Shown piece after piece: positions 6,016 to 8,871 of a DNA stretch of 8,871 nt. The stretch lies in the NCBI GenBank assembly GCA_964399035.1, contig CAYNPH010000024.1, positions 1 to 8,871 of the forward strand, in the 5' to 3' direction. Position numbers and translations under genes: made by a program. Each line of letters opens with the position of its first letter. Positions within the stretch are counted from its first letter, which is position 1. Under the pieces are notes generated by a model that made no database searches, had not been told where the DNA came from, and saw only the letters and a list, made by a program, of their open reading frames with translations. Source of the stretch: WAOL01 sp964399035. Lineage in GTDB: Archaea; Thermoproteota; Thermoprotei_A; Sulfolobales; NBVN01.

Positions 6016-7002
6016 ATGAAGCACGTCTTAGACTTCATCAAGAGGATACCGGAGGACCTTGAGGAGAGCAGAGTCATCGCGCTACTCATCGATGGCCTCG
6101 GAACGCTGGGCCTCAATCTCCCGGGCTTCAGCGTGGAGACTTACGAGACCGTGTTCCCGTCAAGCACCCCTACATTCATGTACACGTTCCACTCCATGCT
6201 TACCCCGCCCGAGCACGGCTTCCTAGAGTGGTACATGAGGTTCGGGAACACCGTGGTCGCGATTCCCCCGTGGGTGGATGTGCTGAGAGCCCGTAAGCTG
6301 GAGTTAGGGGAGGACGTGAGTGAGGAGGACGTCTTCCCCTTCAAGCCCCTGCCCGAGGTACTCGCCGACAAGGGGTTCTCGGTAACGTACTACACGCCAT
6401 TCACCGACTCAGCCTTCACCAAGGCAGTCACGAAGGGCGCGGAGGTAAGGGAAATCAAGTACCTGTCGCAGGTCTTCCCCCTAAGCGACGCTGACGCCAC
6501 ATTCATTTACTGGCCATCCATCGACTCAATACTTCACGAACGGTACGTCGATGAAGCCCTCCAAGCTGAGGTAGAGTTCATGGAGCTCTTCATAAAGCAA
6601 CTAGCGAGGAAAATACCGAGGAAAACAACGCTATACGTCCTCGCAGACCACGGCTTAACGCTCTGCAAGCACAGACACGAACTCCCAACAATAGGTCCGG
6701 AACCCCCGGTAGGGGGAGAAAGGGTAACCTTCTACAAGGGAGTAAACGTGGAGGAAGTCAGGGAGGAACTAAGCGCTAGGGGAATCCCGGCAAAGGCGCT
6801 CAAGACAGAGGAAGCCCCACACTTCAAGGGCAAGTTAAGCCCCAGATGCGTCAACAACTACGGCGACGTGATCGTCATCGCCGACGAACACACGTGCTTC
6901 AAGTACCCGTTCGAGGAGGGACTCAAGAAAGGCCTAGGAGCACATGGCGGGCTAAGCAGGGAGGAAATTTCCGTCAATATATGGAAGTACTCAAAAAGTT
7001 AA
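6016..7002 (+). CDS. Alkaline-phosphatase-superfamily phosphodiesterase / nucleotide pyrophosphatase
   Basis: A 328-residue enzyme of the type I phosphodiesterase/nucleotide pyrophosphatase group, two-metal hydrolases of phosphate esters or diesters. The expected metal and catalytic residues occur in order: D26 in LLIDGLG, nucleophile T51 in FPSSTPTF, D170 and H174 in YWPSIDSILHE, D211 and H212 in LADHGL, and H310 in GAHGGLS. HGFLEWY (67-73) resembles the substrate-side segment of archaeal members. There is no signal peptide or membrane helix, so it should act in the cytoplasm. ATG 6016 follows GGTGAGG with a 4-base spacer; the ATG at 6012 is out of frame. The natural substrate is unknown; a nucleotide-sugar, dinucleotide or phospholipid headgroup diester is possible. 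It is divergent from a DMT transporter and ends just before a hairpin. Confidence 0.87.
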   Translation: MKHVLDFIKRIPEDLEESRVIALLIDGLGTLGLNLPGFSVETYETVFPSSTPTFMYTFHSMLTPPEHGFLEWYMRFGNTVVAIPPWVDVLRARKLELGEDVSEEDVFPFKPLPEVLADKGFSVTYYTPFTDSAFTKAVTKGAEVREIKYLSQVFPLSDADATFIYWPSIDSILHERYVDEALQAEVEFMELFIKQLARKIPRKTTLYVLADHGLTLCKHRHELPTIGPEPPVGGERVTFYKGVNVEEVREELSARGIPAKALKTEEAPHFKGKLSPRCVNNYGDVIVIADEHTCFKYPFEEGLKKGLGAHGGLSREEISVNIWKYSKS

Positions 7003-7003
7003 G

Positions 7004-7040
7004 GACTACCACCACGGTAGTCACTCCACTTTGCTTTTAA
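7004..7040 (+). terminator. Hairpin with T-rich tail after the phosphodiesterase gene
   Basis: GACTACC (7004-7010), a 5-base loop and GGTAGTC (7016-7022) form a perfect 7-base-pair stem starting two bases after the stop codon. CTTTGCTTTTAATTAA follows. On the other strand the stem is followed by TTAACTTTTTGAG, so it may also stop transcription of the convergent broken gene at 7078-7376. Archaeal termination depends mainly on T-tracts, which are present on both sides. Confidence 0.6.
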
Positions 7041-7077
7041 TTAACTCAGAACAGATAACGCCCTCCTAAGCTAAAAA

Positions 7078-7376
7078 TTAGTTACTGGTTTCAGAACTCA
7101 GGTTCCTTATCAAGTCAAGCAACCTCTCAAACCTCTCCTCGCTCAGTTCTCCAATGGTGGCTTTCAGATTGCGTCCTGAGGGATTTCCCTCACGTCAATA
7201 TCGGGTTCAATGAGTTCCAACTTCGTTAATTCTTGATAGACACGTTCCTTCAATCTCTGTGCTCTAGGGTCTTTCTCATCCCGTAAACCAATATACGCGA
7301 ACACGCTACCGTTGCTGGCATCGAACGTCAGGATTATCACCGATTTGTCTTCCATTTTAACCCTCACACGAATCAA
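7078..7376 (-). pseudogene. Small hypothetical protein gene broken by a frameshift
   Basis: From TTG 7376 the minus strand encodes 70 residues ending at TGA 7166-7164: MIRVRVKMEDKS, a beta-rich start, then DPRAQRLKERVYQELTKLEL and DIDVREIPQDAI. The next frame, starting around 7175, continues as LKATIGELSEERFERLLDL and IRNLSSETSN to TAA 7080-7078. This is a clear amphipathic helix that lacks any start codon of its own, because its frame is closed by a TGA just upstream. The natural protein was probably about 100 residues, and a single-base shift near 7164-7180 has separated the two halves. ATG 7355-7353 (MEDKSV) is an alternative start; neither start has a well-placed ribosome binding site. 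I do not recognise the family. A sequencing error is the main alternative to a real mutation. If the 70-residue form is genuine, it would be a short hypothetical protein. Confidence 0.55.
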
Positions 7377-7396
7377 TGGATTTTTGTTTCTGCCTC

Positions 7397-7500
7397 CTAC
7401 GCCCCCTTTATTAGCTTCTTCAGCTCCTCGTTTTCCATAGCACCAAAGAACCCATCGCTCGTTTTAACCTGTCGGGCATATTGGGAGCCGCAACTTCCAC
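7397..7500 (-). pseudogene. Remnant of a small gene split over two frames
   Basis: On the minus strand one frame from GTG 7500 reads VEVAAPNMPDRLKRAMG, preceded in frame by IIAD. Another frame ends in GFFGAMENEELKKLIKGA before TAG 7399-7397. Both pieces look like protein (charged, helix-forming), while neither frame alone gives a sensible gene with a ribosome binding site. A shift near 7450 would join them into one product of about 35-40 residues, or the tail of a longer lost gene. It lies just upstream of, and in line with, the broken gene at 7078-7376. The family is unknown. Confidence 0.3.
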
Positions 7501-7743
7501 GTCAGCAATTATTAAGTTGAATAATTACATTATACATGCTCCCTGGTACTTACGACTATTATTTACAATGAACATTAGCTTTGGCGCAATGCACCAATCA
7601 ATTAAGTAAAATTAAGGAGGTAAGAGTTATGTAATCCTCGCGGATATATCGTGACTATTGCTATGTTCGCTACCCTCTGCAGACTTTGCGATGTTCTCTG
7701 AAAGACGGCTCCTTACCCTTTAAAGCTTTGTGACGGGCGTGTC
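7501..7743. other. AT-rich intergenic region with a start-stop site
   Basis: No gene is evident in these bases. The notable feature is AAGGAGGT (7614-7621), a textbook ribosome binding site, followed after 7 bases by ATG 7629-7631 and immediately TAA 7632-7634. One base out of frame, the sequence continues open as NPRGYIVTIAMFATLCRLC to a TGA near 7700, so this may be the head of a decayed gene. A TATA-like CTTTAAAG (7718-7725) lies further right and may serve the downstream gene. Confidence 0.45.
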
Positions 7744-7767
7744 CTTATATATCCCCTTTAATTTTAG
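7744..7767 (+). promoter_or_regulatory. Promoter of the nucleotidyltransferase gene
   Basis: CTTATATATCC (7744-7754) and TTTAATTTTA (7758-7767) are overlapping TATA-like candidates. The first predicts a start near 7774 and a 17-base leader; the second predicts a start near 7790, which would make a leaderless message beginning at the ATG. No Shine-Dalgarno sequence precedes the ATG at 7791, favouring leaderless or short-leader translation. Confidence 0.5.
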
Positions 7768-7790
7768 TATTGATTTGATACACTAAGTTA

Positions 7791-8390
7791 ATGCGGGTCA
7801 TCAACATGTGTATCCCTCCTAAGCTCTTAGAGGTGTTGGACATTGTTTCTAAGGTTTTAACTGGTATTAGTGCTAGGTGGGTGCTGGTTGGAAGTACTGC
7901 GAGTAGCTTGAACGGCATCGAGGTTGAGCCGAAGGACATAGACATAATTGTCGAAACCAACAAAGTCTACGAGGTTGACAAGGCCCTTGCCTCGAGCTTC
8001 CGTGCCTTGAGGAGGGTTAAGTATAGCTCTAACGGCACCTACTCGAGCCACTACGGGGTTTTCGAGATCCTCGGCGTCAAGGTAGAAGTTATGGCGGATC
8101 TAAAGATATGCGGAGAACCCGGCTGTCTTGAGGTCGAATTCGAGGACCTACACCAGCACTCCAAGAACCTCAGGATAGGAGACAAAAGTCTCAAAGTGGC
8201 GCCACTAGAGTGGCAACTTATTGCTAACACCATAATCCCAGGTAAGGAGGAACGTGTGGCGAGGATCCTCAAAGCCCTCAAGACCAAAGGTGCGGACATC
8301 AGAGTTATGGACAGCATACTCAGCAACACTCCTCCAAGCATCAAGAGGCAAGTCTCAGAACTCTTGAATGACACCCACAATACACAGTGA
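7791..8390 (+). CDS. Orphan nucleotidyltransferase-fold protein (toxin/AbiEii-like or MNT-like)
   Basis: A 199-residue protein with a DNA polymerase beta-type nucleotidyltransferase core. WVLVGSTASSLNGI (30-43) carries the GS motif at G34-S35, and EPKDIDIIVE (46-55) carries the paired metal-binding Asp residues D49 and D51. E99 in GVKVEVMADL is a good candidate for the third acidic ligand. The C-terminal part (APLEWQLIANT, GKEERVARILKAL) is helical, as in stand-alone NTases that serve as toxins or defence proteins (AbiEii, MenT and related groups). It transfers a nucleotide to an unknown acceptor; in known relatives this is a tRNA or protein. No AbiEi or HEPN partner gene adjoins it, so its role is open. 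ATG 7791 is the first start and fits the promoter; ATG 7806 is an alternative. Surrounding DNA is decayed, consistent with an accessory locus. Confidence 0.8.
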   Translation: MRVINMCIPPKLLEVLDIVSKVLTGISARWVLVGSTASSLNGIEVEPKDIDIIVETNKVYEVDKALASSFRALRRVKYSSNGTYSSHYGVFEILGVKVEVMADLKICGEPGCLEVEFEDLHQHSKNLRIGDKSLKVAPLEWQLIANTIIPGKEERVARILKALKTKGADIRVMDSILSNTPPSIKRQVSELLNDTHNTQ

Positions 8391-8612
8391 TATCGCCACT
8401 TCTCCTACCGTTCACCTGCAGACATTACGAAGGTAAACACGACCCTAACATTTGATGAGGGCTTCAAGAGGGTCCCATGGCTCAAAGTAACTCCATCCAC
8501 ATCCTTAGTAGCTAAAACGGACATTACCTCCCATGAGGGGGAGAGAGCTAGTGCTACAGGGTATTACTGTGGTGGGCCCGCCGGTGGGCTTAAATCAAAC
8601 CTGGGGTTCTGA
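8391..8612 (+). pseudogene. Open, startless 74-codon stretch in frame after the nucleotidyltransferase stop
   Basis: Directly after the TGA at 8388-8390 the same frame stays open to TGA 8610-8612 without any ATG, GTG or TTG. It includes LTFDEGFKRVPWLKVTPSTS and ends with TGYYCGGPAGGLKSNLGF. It could be a gene remnant: VPWLKVTPSTS faintly recalls the TnpB segment before its zinc finger, but the paired CxxC motifs are missing, so I do not assign it. It could also be a former extension of the upstream protein or simply an unused open frame. Confidence 0.2.
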
Positions 8613-8765
8613 AGGTCAGAGAAAGTATAAACAATGTTTTCCAGCAAGAGCCCTAGACTAGAAATGCTTTTCACGATTGATTATCGTTGGGTATATCAGC
8701 ATAGATTATTATAAGGGGAAAGCTAAAGGGCTTCAAGAAGTATGTAAATCCCAAGGGAGTTGAAT
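8613..8765 (+). promoter_or_regulatory. Upstream region of the antitoxin gene with TATA box and ribosome binding site
   Basis: ATTATTATAA (8705-8714) is a good TATA-like element predicting transcription start near 8738. GGGAG (8755-8759) stands 6 bases before ATG 8766. The rest of this stretch shows no gene. Confidence 0.5.
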
Positions 8766-8871
8766 ATGGTTTCGAGGGTTATCCGTGCTAGGCATGAGAA
8801 GGGTGTGCTTATACCATTAGAGCCTTTAGACTTTAAGGAAGGCGAAGTTCTTCTCTTGAAGGTTCTCGGCA
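8766..8871 (+). CDS. DUF104/AF2212-type antitoxin (VapB-like), N-terminal part
   Basis: The first 35 residues are present before the window ends. RVIRARHEKGVLIPLEPLDF followed by KEGEVLLLKV matches the DUF104 (AF2212-like) pattern, in which a short beta-barrel antitoxin begins with a strand, a Y/H-E-x-G-V-x-x-P-L-E-x-L/V-D-L turn and a KEGE strand. Members are usually 60-80 residues, are common in thermophilic archaea, and stand directly before a VapC-type PIN-domain RNase that they neutralise. The toxin would therefore be expected just to the right of 8871. The start is well supported by GGGAG at a 6-base spacing and an upstream TATA box. Confidence 0.8.
   Translation, partial: MVSRVIRARHEKGVLIPLEPLDFKEGEVLLLKVLG

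Noticed and set aside
5928..6116. N-terminal extension of the DMT transporter to an upstream start
   Set aside because: The extension is polar, reads antisense into the phosphodiesterase gene, and passes through the promoter block; TTG 5927 with GGGAGGG fits better.
8574..8595. GC-rich hairpin-like GCCCGCCGGTGGGC considered as tRNA or RNA gene piece
   Set aside because: No cloverleaf, T-loop or box elements around it; the stem is only four to six pairs.

Overview
This window reads as archaeal chromosome, most likely a thermophilic member of the Thermoproteota (a Thermoproteales-type relative such as Vulcanisaeta or Caldivirga would fit, but this is a guess from style, not a match). Supporting signs are AT-rich TATA-like boxes about 25-40 bases ahead of several start codons, strong GGAGG/GGTGA ribosome binding sites, four of the nine intact starts being GTG or TTG, heavy AGG and ATA codon use, and a DUF104/AF2212-type antitoxin at the right edge. 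No tRNA, rRNA, CRISPR array or intact mobile element was seen.

Left part (1-2131, minus strand): the C-terminal third of an arginase/agmatinase-type ureohydrolase directly abuts the stop codon of a TetR-family repressor gene, so the hydrolase is a truncated relic. About 300 bases upstream of the repressor lies an SBF/BASS-family transporter (bile-acid symporter/arsenite-permease-like). A near-perfect 18-base TetR-style operator sits at its predicted transcription start, next to its ribosome binding site. The simple reading is a ligand-inducible efflux unit controlled by the neighbouring repressor.

Middle part (2170-4850, plus strand): an unrecognised 7-helix membrane protein with cysteine-bearing loops and a QDWLWF motif is followed by a DrrA/DrrB-like ABC exporter, whose ATPase and permease genes overlap by 8 bases. 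A perfect 16-base palindrome lies beyond the exporter, between convergent genes.

Next (5034-7022): an EamA/DMT-family transporter (minus) and an alkaline-phosphatase-superfamily phosphodiesterase (plus) diverge from one shared AT-rich promoter block. The phosphodiesterase gene ends at a clear hairpin.

Right part (7078-8871) looks like decaying accessory DNA: a small gene broken by a frameshift, another small remnant split over two frames, a strong ribosome binding site followed by ATG-TAA, an orphan nucleotidyltransferase of the kind found in toxin-antitoxin systems, an open but startless stretch of 74 codons, and the start of a DUF104 antitoxin whose partner toxin (usually a VapC PIN RNase) would lie beyond the window.
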